A stretch of DNA of 64,000 bases from positions 1-64,000 of the forward strand of contig NZ_JAELXT010000017.1 in the NCBI RefSeq assembly GCF_016427565.1, in the 5' to 3' direction. This DNA comes from Microvirga splendida. Its GTDB lineage: Bacteria; Pseudomonadota; Alphaproteobacteria; Rhizobiales; Beijerinckiaceae. The position numbers were made by a program, and so were the translations under genes. Below are positions 49,743 to 57,897 of this stretch, in pieces. Position 1 is the first letter of the stretch. The number at the start of each line of letters is the position of its first letter. The notes beneath the pieces were generated by a model, which saw only the letters and a list, made by a program, of their open reading frames with translations, had not been told where the DNA came from and did no database searches.

Positions 49743-50180
49743 TCAGAACCAGCCGAACGTCATGGCTGCCACAGCGAAATATCGGGCTGTCTTGGCGACA
49801 GCCACGATGGCGACGAAGATCAGGAATGGCTCGCGCAACACGCCAGCCACAATTGTGAGGGGATCACCGACAAAGGGAAGCCAGCTCAGGAGCAGGGACC
49901 AGCGTCCATAGCGATGGTACCACCCTTCGGCCCGCGCAATCGTCTCGCGCTTGACTGGGAACCACGGGCGGCTCTCAAATTGGGACAACAGGCGTCCCAA
50001 GAGCCAGTTCACGGCCGAACCAAGGGTGTTCCCGACACTGGCCACCAGGATCAGAAGCCACCACTGGTAATGCTCCGTGATAAGGAGCCCGAACAACACG
50101 ACTTCGGATTGGAATGGCAGAACCGTCGCCGACAGGAACGCTGCGAGAAGAAGACCGCCATATTCCAAGACGTGGTTCAA
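49743..50180 (-). CDS. YqaA/DedA-like (SNARE-associated) membrane protein
   Basis: A 145-residue membrane protein with a probable TTG start at 50180 whose TGA overlaps the cyclase stop (TTGA). The helices include LLLAAFLSATVLPFQSEVVL and LLILVASVGNTLGSAVNWLLG. Motifs are LLSWLPFVGDPLTIVAGVLR and FVAIVAVAKTARYFAV. It belongs to the DedA-related YqaA group. Some members relate to envelope homeostasis, but the substrate is unknown. Confidence 0.8.
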   Translation of the reverse strand: MNHVLEYGGLLLAAFLSATVLPFQSEVVLFGLLITEHYQWWLLILVASVGNTLGSAVNWLLGRLLSQFESRPWFPVKRETIARAEGWYHRYGRWSLLLSWLPFVGDPLTIVAGVLREPFLIFVAIVAVAKTARYFAVAAMTFGWF

Positions 50181-51526
50181 CCCGATGTTCCCCGATGAAC
50201 CCCAATACCTGGGTGCATGAAGCGCACTGACAGAATGTCGGGCAATTGTTCGTCTCCTGGACGTCTTTCTACCGGTCGAGCGTCAATCCTGCCCTGAGCG
50301 GCTGGTGGCAGAAGGCGCAAGAACCGTTTGGACACGACCACACCGAGATTGGCTTCTTTGGACCGCCGCTCCATGCGTGGCAGCGCGTTCATTGCCGGCC
50401 CCAGCACTGTAAACTCAGCGCGCCTGCCGTCATCGAAAACACCAGCAAGAACAGAGCCGCAGTGCAGCGTCGCAATGACGTGAACACCTGCTGGAGCATG
50501 CGCGTGGCTCTTCCATGTGTCCAACGGGCGCAGGATCTCGCATGCTGCCTCAAACGCATGAGCAGCTTGCTGTTCAGGCGTTCCATGGAGGAAGACGGCA
50601 AGCACGCCGTCACCGAGATATTTGTCGACAATGCCGTTATGGCGAGAAACGGCTCCATGGACAAAACGTCTGAATGCCATGAGATCGCTGATGACCTCCT
50701 GGCTTGGTCGACTTTGGGTCAACGCGGAGAAACCACGGATATCAACCAGCAGCAAACAGGCATGACGCTCAGCTATTTCCGCCGCCTCATCGCCTGTGAC
50801 CACCTCGGTCGCCACCCCTTCAGGCAGGAAACGTGACAGGAGCATTTGGTCCCATTGAGCCCGCAGAATGGTGGACCAGGCCATCCGCATTCGGCGCACG
50901 GCATAAAAAACAAACCCAGCCGCTGCTGCAAACGAGATGAATGCAAGTGCCTGCCGCGCGGCTAACGCGCTTGGGCTTCTTGGGGCTGGCAGGGCCTCGG
51001 GTCCGACGAGCAGCGTAAACGATACGATCCATCCAAGGAGAACAATGCCAGCGAATGCGGCCACAAGGTCACGCCGCAACCGCAGGCCTGTTTGGATGAG
51101 AAGCAGGAAGGCGGGAAACAGACTGACAGCGTCGGTCGCAAGCAGCATGTCATGCGCATCGCGGGGCAGATGATCAGCGATCACGTAGACCGCCAGTCCT
51201 GCATCCGTCACCGTGGCAACCCACGGCAACCACGCCCAACTGGCGGTGAAACGTGACGATAGCGCCAGTGCGATTGTCGTCAGCCAGTAGATTGCCAGGA
51301 CAATCCAATGACCTTCCCGGTGGCCATGGCCATACTCCAGCAACGCCGCCGCGCCGAGGATCGCCAGAACCAGAAACCGCGGCACGAGAGCCTGCCGGTC
51401 GAAGTCATTCTCCAAATACTCCGGCAGGTCGTCGGATCGCCGTTGATCCGGGATCGCTTGGCTGGCTCCAGTCGCCAACCAAGCCCCCGGTACGTGCGAG
51501 CCGACGAGGCGAGACAGGATCAGCAT
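50177..51526 (-). CDS. Membrane-anchored class III adenylate/guanylate cyclase
   Basis: A 449-residue protein. About six helices fill residues 45-215, with no recognised sensor. The class III cyclase domain (about 250-420) has the metal residues in LLVDIRGFSALTQS and DKYLGDGVLAVF, a linker helix, and the stabilising Asn/Arg in GPAMNALPRME. It would make cAMP or cGMP at the membrane. Its start overlaps the upstream PCuAC-like gene by 7 bases, and its stop overlaps the YqaA-like gene, so all three are coupled. Confidence 0.85.
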   Translation of the reverse strand: MLILSRLVGSHVPGAWLATGASQAIPDQRRSDDLPEYLENDFDRQALVPRFLVLAILGAAALLEYGHGHREGHWIVLAIYWLTTIALALSSRFTASWAWLPWVATVTDAGLAVYVIADHLPRDAHDMLLATDAVSLFPAFLLLIQTGLRLRRDLVAAFAGIVLLGWIVSFTLLVGPEALPAPRSPSALAARQALAFISFAAAAGFVFYAVRRMRMAWSTILRAQWDQMLLSRFLPEGVATEVVTGDEAAEIAERHACLLLVDIRGFSALTQSRPSQEVISDLMAFRRFVHGAVSRHNGIVDKYLGDGVLAVFLHGTPEQQAAHAFEAACEILRPLDTWKSHAHAPAGVHVIATLHCGSVLAGVFDDGRRAEFTVLGPAMNALPRMERRSKEANLGVVVSKRFLRLLPPAAQGRIDARPVERRPGDEQLPDILSVRFMHPGIGVHRGTSG

Positions 51527-52068
51527 CCAACGCGGCGATCTGAAATCGTTGCAGGAGTTTCGGCAGCCCTCACCATGCTCGGAGTGTTAGCTTTGGCAGT
51601 CGAGCCTGTGGCCACCGGCCCAACGTGGAGCGACAGCGGGCCCTCAAAGGTGTCGAGAACGAGCCGCGCGTTGATAGTGGAATCCGGCTCAAGATCCTGG
51701 GTCAGTGGGCCGACCTCGATCCAGATCCTTCTGCCATCCAATTGCTCAGTTGCGCCGGGCCTGACCGGCAACGATCCGATGTCACCGCTATGGGCTTGTC
51801 CAAAAGATCCCATGATCCGCGCCGGCTCGCCACCTGGCATCTGCAGTCCGTTGATGAGGATGCGGTCGCTCCCTGCGTTTTCAATCGAGAAGGTGATGAT
51901 GGTTGTTTCACCGGCGCGGGCCGGGGTGGCCGCGATATTGGAAAGCGCCACTTCGCCGAGGACGGCCCCCTCGTCGTCAGCAACCGCGGAGCAAGGCAGG
52001 AAAATGGAATAGATCGAGACTGCAGCGGTGGCCGCAACACCAACGATGAAATTACGCAATTTTTGCAC
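51520..52068 (-). CDS. PCuAC/DUF461-like periplasmic copper chaperone
   Basis: A 182-residue protein with a leader (NFIVGVAATAAVSIYSIFLP, cut near AVA). A beta-sandwich domain follows: VALSNIAATPARAGETTIIT, SIENAGSDRILINGLQMP and ARLVLDTFEGPLSLHVGPV. The shape resembles PCu(A)C copper chaperones. The usual H-M-x10-M...H-x-M ligand pattern is not clear, so copper binding is uncertain. It overlaps the cyclase gene by 7 bases. Confidence 0.5.
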   Translation of the reverse strand: MQKLRNFIVGVAATAAVSIYSIFLPCSAVADDEGAVLGEVALSNIAATPARAGETTIITFSIENAGSDRILINGLQMPGGEPARIMGSFGQAHSGDIGSLPVRPGATEQLDGRRIWIEVGPLTQDLEPDSTINARLVLDTFEGPLSLHVGPVATGSTAKANTPSMVRAAETPATISDRRVGC

Positions 52069-52174
52069 TGAAAATATCCTGTATTTTTACTGTTGTTTGT
52101 CACCGGCCACTGCGGTGGTTCCATGAACGCAGTGGCCGGCGACCCGCCTGATATGAGCAGGCGGAACAAGGTGG

Positions 52175-52882
52175 CTAGCGGCCTTTCCGGATGCTGATCA
52201 CGGAGATCTGGCCGTTGACGCGGTCAGCCTGGAACTGAACTTTGTCGCCGGCCTTCACGCCCTTCAGGAGGGCTGGATCCTGGACGCGAAACACCATCGT
52301 CATGGCATCCATGTTGAGGTTGGGGATCGCACCATGATCAAGCGTGATCTTGTTCTGGGCTGTGTCGACCTTTTCGACCGTTCCGGAAACCATCGGGGCT
52401 TGGCTTGCGGCTGGCGCGGGTTGCGCCGGTGCGGCTGCGGGTGCCGGTGCAATTGGAGCCGGAGTGGCCTGCGCCGTTTGGGTCCCGCGCTGATCCAGTG
52501 GTCCGGATCCATGAGGCGGCTGGTCCAGGCGGGCGCGATAGTCCGCCTGCCGATTGCGGACCTGCCATTCCTTCAGTTCGGAAATCTGCTTTTGCTCCTC
52601 ATCGAGGATCTTCTGTGCGACCCGGCGGAGCTGCTCGTCCGCGCCGTGCTCTAGCTGGGTCCGGGCGAGGAAGATCAAGTCTTCATGGTGGGCAATGAGA
52701 ATCGCGGCGAAATCCTTATCGGGATCGCCGGTGAGCTTCATGTCCTTGAACCGGTCGTTCATGACCTCACGGACGCGTTCATAGGCGGCCGGCGCCCCTT
52801 TGGCAGGCTGGGCCTGCGCAGAAAGGATTGGGCCGACAAAAACCAATGCAGTGGCCGTGAGGGTGGCGATCATGCGTTTCAT
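52175..52882 (-). CDS. DUF305-CusF fusion protein
   Basis: A 235-residue periplasmic protein with a leader (cut near SAQAQ). Residues about 30-112 are a DUF305-like four-helix domain (DFAAILIAHHEDLIFLARTQ). A Pro/Ala/Gln-rich linker (about 125-165) joins it to a C-terminal CusF domain (about 166-235: SGTVEKVDTAQNKITLDHGA, NMDAMTMVFRVQD). The CusF part is nearly the same as the neighbouring CusF at 52957. I do not know this fusion from the standard repertoire. It probably combines two Cu(I)-binding modules in the periplasm. Confidence 0.8.
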   Translation of the reverse strand: MKRMIATLTATALVFVGPILSAQAQPAKGAPAAYERVREVMNDRFKDMKLTGDPDKDFAAILIAHHEDLIFLARTQLEHGADEQLRRVAQKILDEEQKQISELKEWQVRNRQADYRARLDQPPHGSGPLDQRGTQTAQATPAPIAPAPAAAPAQPAPAASQAPMVSGTVEKVDTAQNKITLDHGAIPNLNMDAMTMVFRVQDPALLKGVKAGDKVQFQADRVNGQISVISIRKGR

Positions 52883-52956
52883 CGCAGTTCTCCTAAAGCG
52901 GGTGAGCCGCCCCGCACCGATGGGTCTCGAACACCGGTGGCGGGGCGGCCGGGGCC

Positions 52957-53247
52957 TTATTTGCCCTTCTTGATCGAGGTGACGGAGATCTGGCCGTTCA
53001 CGCGGTCGGCGGTGAACTGGATCTTGTCTCCGGCCTTCACATCCTTGAGCAGGGCCGAGTCTTGGGCCCGGAACACCATCGTCATGGCATCCATGTTGAG
53101 GTTCGGGATGGCGCCGTGGTCGATGGTGATCTTGCCCTGTGCGGTGTCCACCTTCTCGACGGTGCCGGAGACCGTCGGCAGGCTTTGGGCAAGGGCGGCA
53201 CCCGTCAGGGCGAGAGAGGCAATGAGGCTGATGGCAATACGCTTCAT
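52957..53247 (-). CDS. CusF-like periplasmic copper-binding protein
   Basis: A 96-residue protein with a signal peptide (cut after GAALAQ) and one CusF domain: SGTVEKVDTAQGKITIDHGA, NMDAMTMVFRAQD and DVKAGDKIQFTADRVNG. The Cu(I)-type methionines are in DAMTMVF, but the aromatic Trp of E. coli CusF is absent. It lies between the cupredoxin gene and the DUF305-CusF gene, and the two CusF domains look like a tandem duplication. Confidence 0.85.
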   Translation of the reverse strand: MKRIAISLIASLALTGAALAQSLPTVSGTVEKVDTAQGKITIDHGAIPNLNMDAMTMVFRAQDSALLKDVKAGDKIQFTADRVNGQISVTSIKKGK

Positions 53248-53287
53248 GTCGAACTCCTATGTCGGATTCGGGTGGGAGATGGCGCCG

Positions 53288-53779
53288 TCACTTCACGACG
53301 ACGGTGGCTTTCATGCCGGACTCGTAGTGGCCCGGGATCAGGCAGGCGTACTCGAACGTGCCAGCCTTGGTAAAGCGCCAGACGATCTCGGACATTCCCG
53401 CCGGCGCCAGACGGCGGCCGTTCGGGTCATCGTGCTCCATGTCCGGGTTCTGCTCCATCGCGACCTTGTGCTTGGCATTGTTCTGGACACTGTCGAGCAT
53501 GAACTCGTGATCGACCTTCCCGGTGTTCTTGAGCACGAACTTCACCTGCTCGCCGCGCTTGATCTCAACCCGGTCGGGCTCAAAGAGCATCTTCGCGTCC
53601 TCGGTTTCCTTCATGGTGACCTCGATGGTGCGGGCGATAGGCTTCTTGGGATCGCCCGGTTCGCCGGCCGCAAACGACTTGTGGCTGTGGCCGGCCTCGC
53701 CAGGCCCGGCGAACGCGAGCGTGGATGAGAGGGCGAGCGCGCTCAGCGCGCTCGCGAGGGTGAGTGTACGAGTTATCAT
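53288..53779 (-). CDS. Cupredoxin-domain copper protein
   Basis: A 163-residue protein from the ATG at 53779, with a signal peptide (cut near AFAG) followed by HSHKSF. The cupredoxin fold has type 1 copper ligands: His in GKVDHEFML, then Cys, His and Met in YACLIPGHYESGM. It resembles CopI-like proteins associated with copper tolerance. It lies 32 bases after the multicopper oxidase gene and probably works with it in the periplasm. Confidence 0.88.
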   Translation of the reverse strand: MITRTLTLASALSALALSSTLAFAGPGEAGHSHKSFAAGEPGDPKKPIARTIEVTMKETEDAKMLFEPDRVEIKRGEQVKFVLKNTGKVDHEFMLDSVQNNAKHKVAMEQNPDMEHDDPNGRRLAPAGMSEIVWRFTKAGTFEYACLIPGHYESGMKATVVVK

Positions 53780-53811
53780 TGTTGGTCCTTCAGTGTTGGT
53801 TCTTGTTGGGA

Positions 53812-55227
53812 TCAGTGATTGCCGTGGCCACCAGGCTTGGCAGAACTGACGCGGCGCTTGCGGCGGTCGATGGCGCGGAACTCCGCTGCCTTGACGCCGC
53901 TGTCGGGTGAGGTCGCGCGGGCGGGCTCGGCGAGCTTCTCGCCGGTCCACTCATAGGCAACGGTTCCCTCCGGGTGCTTGTACCAGCCCGGATCCTTGTA
54001 ATCGTCCGCTGCCAAACCGGGGCGGACCTTCACGACCGAGAACATGCCGCCCATCTCGACGGGACCGAATTGCGCGAAGCCCGTCATCATCGGCAGCGTG
54101 TTGTCGGGCAGCGGCATCTCCATCGAGCCCATCTCGCCCATGCCCGCCCCGCCCATCGGCATGTAGCCCGGCGCGATCTTCTTGATGGCAGGGGCCGTCT
54201 TGTTCATGTTGACGCCGATGTAGGTCTTCACGTCGTGGCCCATGGCGTTCATGGTGTGGTGCGACTTGTGGCAATGGATCGCCCAGTCGCCCGGCGCGTC
54301 GGCCACGAACTCGAACGCGCGCATCTGCCCGACGGCGACGTCGATGGAGACCTCGGGCCACGCCGCTCCTTCCGGCACCCATCCGCCGTCCGTGCCGGTG
54401 ACCTTGAAGTCGTAGCCGTGCATGTGGATCGGGTGGTTGGTCATCGTGAGGTTGCCGAACCGGACGCGGACCTTGTCGCCTTGGCGCACCACGAGCGGGT
54501 CGATGCCCGGGAACACGCGCGAGTTCCAGCACCAGAGATTGAAGTCGAGCATCGTGTTGACCTTCGGCACGTAGCTTCCGGCCTCGATGTCGAACGCGTT
54601 GAGCAGGAACACGAAGTCGCGGTCGACGCGGCGCTCGGCGGGATCGCGCGGATGCACCACGAAGAAGCCCATCATGCCCATGGCCATCTGGACCATCTCG
54701 TCCGAGTGCGGGTGGTACATGAAGGTGCCGGACTTTTGCAGGACGAACTCGTAGACGAACGTCTTGCCCGGCGGGATGTGCGGCTGGGTCAGGCCGCCGA
54801 CGCCATCCATGCCGCTGGGCAGGAGCTGGCCGTGCCAATGCACCGCCGTGTTCTCCGGCAGCTTGTTGGTCACAAAAATGCGGACCTTGTCGCCCTGCAC
54901 CGCCTCGATGGTCGGTCCCGGCGACTGGCCGTTGTAGCCCCAGAGGTGGGCCTTCATGCCGGGAGCGAGCTCGCGCACGACAGGTTCGGCGACGAGATGG
55001 AACTCCTTCCAGTCCCCGTTCTGGCGCCATGGCAGCGTCCAGCCGTTGAGCGTCACGACGGGCTGGTAGTCCGGTCCGCTCTTCGGGTAGAGCGGCGGCT
55101 GCATGGTGGCCTCGGTCATGGTGGGCGCCTCAGGCAGGCTCGCGGCCTGTGTGCGTCCGCTGATCATGGAGGCGCCGGCGAGGGCCAGTCCCCCTGCGCC
55201 GAGAAAACCTCTTCGCGATACGGTCAT
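53812..55227 (-). CDS. Multicopper oxidase (CopA/CueO-type), Tat-exported
   Basis: A 471-residue protein from the ATG at 55227, behind GAGGAGA. It begins with a Tat signal (SRRGFLGAGGLALAGASM). Four copper-binding motifs are complete: HWHGQLLPSG, MYHPHSDEM, NHPIHMHGYDF and WAIHCHKSHHTMNAM. A Met-rich stretch (MPMGGAGMGEMGSMEMP) near the C terminus suits Cu(I) docking. It would oxidise Cu(I) to Cu(II) in the periplasm. It is followed by a cupredoxin and CusF genes. Confidence 0.92.
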   Translation of the reverse strand: MTVSRRGFLGAGGLALAGASMISGRTQAASLPEAPTMTEATMQPPLYPKSGPDYQPVVTLNGWTLPWRQNGDWKEFHLVAEPVVRELAPGMKAHLWGYNGQSPGPTIEAVQGDKVRIFVTNKLPENTAVHWHGQLLPSGMDGVGGLTQPHIPPGKTFVYEFVLQKSGTFMYHPHSDEMVQMAMGMMGFFVVHPRDPAERRVDRDFVFLLNAFDIEAGSYVPKVNTMLDFNLWCWNSRVFPGIDPLVVRQGDKVRVRFGNLTMTNHPIHMHGYDFKVTGTDGGWVPEGAAWPEVSIDVAVGQMRAFEFVADAPGDWAIHCHKSHHTMNAMGHDVKTYIGVNMNKTAPAIKKIAPGYMPMGGAGMGEMGSMEMPLPDNTLPMMTGFAQFGPVEMGGMFSVVKVRPGLAADDYKDPGWYKHPEGTVAYEWTGEKLAEPARATSPDSGVKAAEFRAIDRRKRRVSSAKPGGHGNH

Positions 55228-55246
55228 GGATCTCTCCTCAAGGGTT

Positions 55247-55931
55247 TCAGTGTGCGGCGCCGGCGCCACCGCCGGCGGCCGCTGTGGTGGCTTCTCCGCC
55301 GCCTTCGCCACCGCCAACCCCGCCACCGATCAGGGCGGCCTTGAGGTCGGTCGCGGCGATCCAGAAGTCGCGGCGGGCGTTGATGGCATCCACGTTGCTC
55401 AGGATGCGGGTGCGGGCGTCCAGGATGAGCTGGCTGACGTCGACGAGCATGCCGCTGTATTGCAGCAGCGCCTCGTCCTGGATGGTCTTCTGGAGGGGCA
55501 GGACACGGCCCTGGTAGTGCCGGGCCAGGTCGTAGTTGCCGCGGTAGCGCAGGTAGGCCTCGCGAGCCTCCGAGCGCACATTCACAGCCCGCTCGGCCAG
55601 GCGATTGGCCGCCGCCATATAGGTTTCCTGCGCATTACGCACGGCGGTACCGCCAAAGTCGAAAATTGGGATTTGGAACTCGATTTCCAAGCCCCGCCTT
55701 TTGACGACCTCACGCTCGACCTCGGTTTCGCCCTCCTCGTTTGTGGTGAAGGATTTCGCGCGCTCGTAGCTGGAGATACCGGCGAGCTCGATGTCGGTCA
55801 CGAAACGGGTGGCACTGGTCAGTCCGAACTCGCTCGCGACGCCGGTGAGATCATTGCGCAAGGCTTGGAGGTCGACACGTTTCTCCAGCGCCTGACGCTC
55901 GATGTCTTTGGCAGAGGCGATGCGGGCCGGC
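55247..55931 (-). pseudogene. TolC-type outer-membrane efflux protein, 5' part lost at IS3 insertion
   Basis: The reverse strand encodes the C-terminal half of an OEP/TolC protein: ASAKDIERQALEKRVDLQAL, LEIEFQIPIFDFGGTAVRNA and EAYLRYRGNYDLARHYQGRV, ending in a Gly/Ala-rich tail. The frame runs into the IS3 end at 55932. The other side of the insertion (57443 on) does not continue the gene, so the N-terminal half is missing, not only separated. It would have been the first gene of the tolC-oxidase-cupredoxin-cusF run. The surviving piece has internal starts but no leader, so it is unlikely to be functional. Confidence 0.75.
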
Positions 55932-56004
55932 TGTCCGTTGTCAGAGTTTTTGAGACAACGGGCGGTCTGATCTAAGGGAGGCTCCGGCTCATCTGGGTTG
56001 CGGA

Positions 56005-56985
56005 TTAAGCTGCCTGCATCTGGTGCTGCAAGCGGCGGGTTTGGATGGTCTGTCGCTTGATCCTTTCCCTCTCCTTCAGAATGGCCTCGCCGCGTCCAAA
56101 GTAGACATCGGCGGGCGTGAGATTGTCGAGGCTTTCGTGGTAGCGCTGGTGATTGTAGTGCGCCACAAACGCTTCAATCTGCGCCTCCAGATCTCCCGGC
56201 AGGAAGTAGTTTTCCAGCAGAATGCGGTTCTTGAGCGTCTGATGCCAACGCTCGATCTTGCCCTGGGTCATGGGATGGTACGGCGCTCCACGCACATGCG
56301 TCATGCCCTTGCCTTCCAGCCAAGTAGCCAGATCCGACGAGATATAGCTCGAGCCGTTATCCGACAGCAGTCGGGGTCTGTGCGCCACTTCCACCTGTTC
56401 CAAACCTGAAGCTTGGAGGGCCAGCTCCAAGGTAGCGGTGACGTCTTCTGCCTTCATCGTGGTGCATAGCTTCCAGGCGAGGATGTAGCGCGAGAAGTCG
56501 TCGAGCACGGTTGAGAGATAAAACCAGCCCCAGCCGATCACCTTGAGATACGTGAAGTCGGTCTGCCAGAGCTGGTTGGGTGCGGAGGTCTTGTCCTTGA
56601 ACTCATTGGCCGCCTTCATGACGATGAACGCCGGGCTGGCGATCAGGTCCTGTGCCTTGAGCAGCCGGTAGACGGAAGCCTCAGAGACGAAGTAGCCGTG
56701 CTGATCGGTGAAGCGCACCGCCAGCTCCCGCGGCGATAGTTCCGGCTCGTCTAGAGCCAACTGGATGATCTGCTGGCGGATTGCATCTGGGATGCGGTTC
56801 CAGACCTGCTTCGGGCAGGGCTGCCGGTCCTCCAGAGCCTCAGGGCCGCCGGACTGGTAGAGATCGTACCACCGGTAGAAGGTTGCCCGTGGGATGCCGA
56901 TCCGCTCCAGGGTCTCACGCACGGACAGATGAGATTGCTCGACTAGGCGGATGATCTCGATCTTCTCGGAAGCCGGGTACCTCAT
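56005..56985 (-). CDS. IS3-family transposase OrfB (rve/DDE)
   Basis: A 326-residue protein with an N-terminal helix-turn-helix (SVRETLERIGIPRATFYRWY) and an integrase core. The catalytic acids are in WQTDFTYLKV, LLSDNGSSY and TQGKIERWHQTLKNR. It starts with an ATG overlapping the OrfA stop (ATGA), but is more likely made as an OrfAB fusion. The core is intact. Confidence 0.92.
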   Translation of the reverse strand: MRYPASEKIEIIRLVEQSHLSVRETLERIGIPRATFYRWYDLYQSGGPEALEDRQPCPKQVWNRIPDAIRQQIIQLALDEPELSPRELAVRFTDQHGYFVSEASVYRLLKAQDLIASPAFIVMKAANEFKDKTSAPNQLWQTDFTYLKVIGWGWFYLSTVLDDFSRYILAWKLCTTMKAEDVTATLELALQASGLEQVEVAHRPRLLSDNGSSYISSDLATWLEGKGMTHVRGAPYHPMTQGKIERWHQTLKNRILLENYFLPGDLEAQIEAFVAHYNHQRYHESLDNLTPADVYFGRGEAILKERERIKRQTIQTRRLQHQMQAA

Positions 56986-57356
56986 GCGCCGTCCTCCCCA
57001 TCCCCGATCATGCTTTTTTTGAGCAGGCGGTTCTCGAGGGTGAGGTCGGCCACCACCTCCTTAAGGGCGGCCGCTTCCCGGCGCAGGCCCCTGACCTCGT
57101 CCGAGGTGGCCTCCCGGGCGGTGTCGCCGGCCAGGCGCTTCTTACCGGCTTCCAGGAAGTCCTTGGACCAGCGGTAGTAGACATTGGGCGGGATGCCTTC
57201 ACGGCGGCAGAGCTCGGCGATGCTGTCCTCACCGCGCAGCCCTTCCAGCACGATGCGGATCTTCTCCTCGGCGGAGTAGTGCTTGCGGGTGGCCCGGCGG
57301 ATCTCCTTGACCACCGTCTCGGCTGGCTCCTTGGCTGGCCCTGGTTTCTGTCTCAT
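56982..57356 (-). CDS. IS3-family transposase OrfA
   Basis: A 124-residue DNA-binding protein. The helix-turn-helix includes YSAEEKIRIVLEGLRGEDSI and GIPPNVYYRWSKDFLEAGKK; a leucine-rich coiled coil follows (EVVADLTLENRLLKKSM). A run of seven A residues (57014-57020 on the minus strand) lies near its end. A -1 slip there opens a frame that runs straight into OrfB. Confidence 0.9.
   Translation of the reverse strand: MRQKPGPAKEPAETVVKEIRRATRKHYSAEEKIRIVLEGLRGEDSIAELCRREGIPPNVYYRWSKDFLEAGKKRLAGDTAREATSDEVRGLRREAAALKEVVADLTLENRLLKKSMIGDGEDGA
57013..57020 (-). other. Programmed -1 frameshift site A7G in the IS3 element
   Basis: AAAAAAAG in the codons LL-KK-S. After a -1 slip the frame reads through KHDRGWGGRR and joins the OrfB ATG in frame, as usual for IS3 elements that need an OrfAB transposase. 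Confidence 0.75.
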
Positions 57357-57442
57357 CGTTTCTTCCTCAGAGGCTACGATGAACCAAAAACTCTCCCTTC
57401 TTCAACTCACCCGATCTGTCTCATGAGTGCTGACGGCGGACA

Positions 57443-57749
57443 CAGTGCGGTCAACGAAACGAGAGGACGGCATAAGGAGGAAGCCAGGCAGGCGTGCGAC
57501 ACTGTGTTTCACTGGTACGGCACCGTCGTGAACATCAACCCGGCACTTTTTAACTTCGTGGTTGGTGCCTATGAGCGCATGAACGCAGCAGGTGTTTTCC
57601 TCAGCGGGGAAGCCTGCCAGGAATTTGAGGACAGCTACCGATACGAAGAGGATCATGGCCACGCTCATCGTATCGACGGGAGAATAGCCACGCGTGCCGG
57701 AGACCTCGAGCAGTTGCTCGCTGATATAATGGGTACGGAGGGGTTTTGA
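57443..57749 (+). pseudogene. Hypothetical protein remnant truncated by the IS3 end
   Basis: The frame enters from the IS end (an ATG at 57423 lies inside the element) and continues for about 100 residues. Sequences such as FHWYGTVVNINPALFNFVVG, AYERMNAAGVFLSGEACQEF and AGDLEQLLADIMGTEGF look like a real protein whose 5' part is missing. I do not recognise it. It may be a neighbour of the toxin-antitoxin remnant. Confidence 0.4.
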
Positions 57750-57897
57750 AGGCTCCCGATGGCGGATACTGGCATTGCTGATGGCTAGCTCAGAAGCCAC
57801 TCCGGCGCACCGCTTACCCGGCCAGAAATTCACTGTACAGCAAATATTGCCTTTTTGCTGAATATCCGAAATCCATGCATTATTCACTCTGCAGAAA

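Larger units (their letters stand above)
55932..57442 (-). mobile_element. IS3-family insertion sequence
   Basis: The ends read TGTCCGTTGTCAG on the left and, on the opposite strand, TGTCCGCCGTCAG on the right, with further matches (TGAGACA). This gives an element of 1511 bases. It encodes OrfA and OrfB with a -1 frameshift site. No short target duplication was seen; the flanks are GGC and CAG. This, with the missing tolC half, implies a deletion or rearrangement at the insertion point. Confidence 0.8.

Noticed and set aside
55926..57448. Possible target-site duplication around the IS3 element
   Set aside because: The flanking bases (GGC and CAG) do not match, so none is reported.
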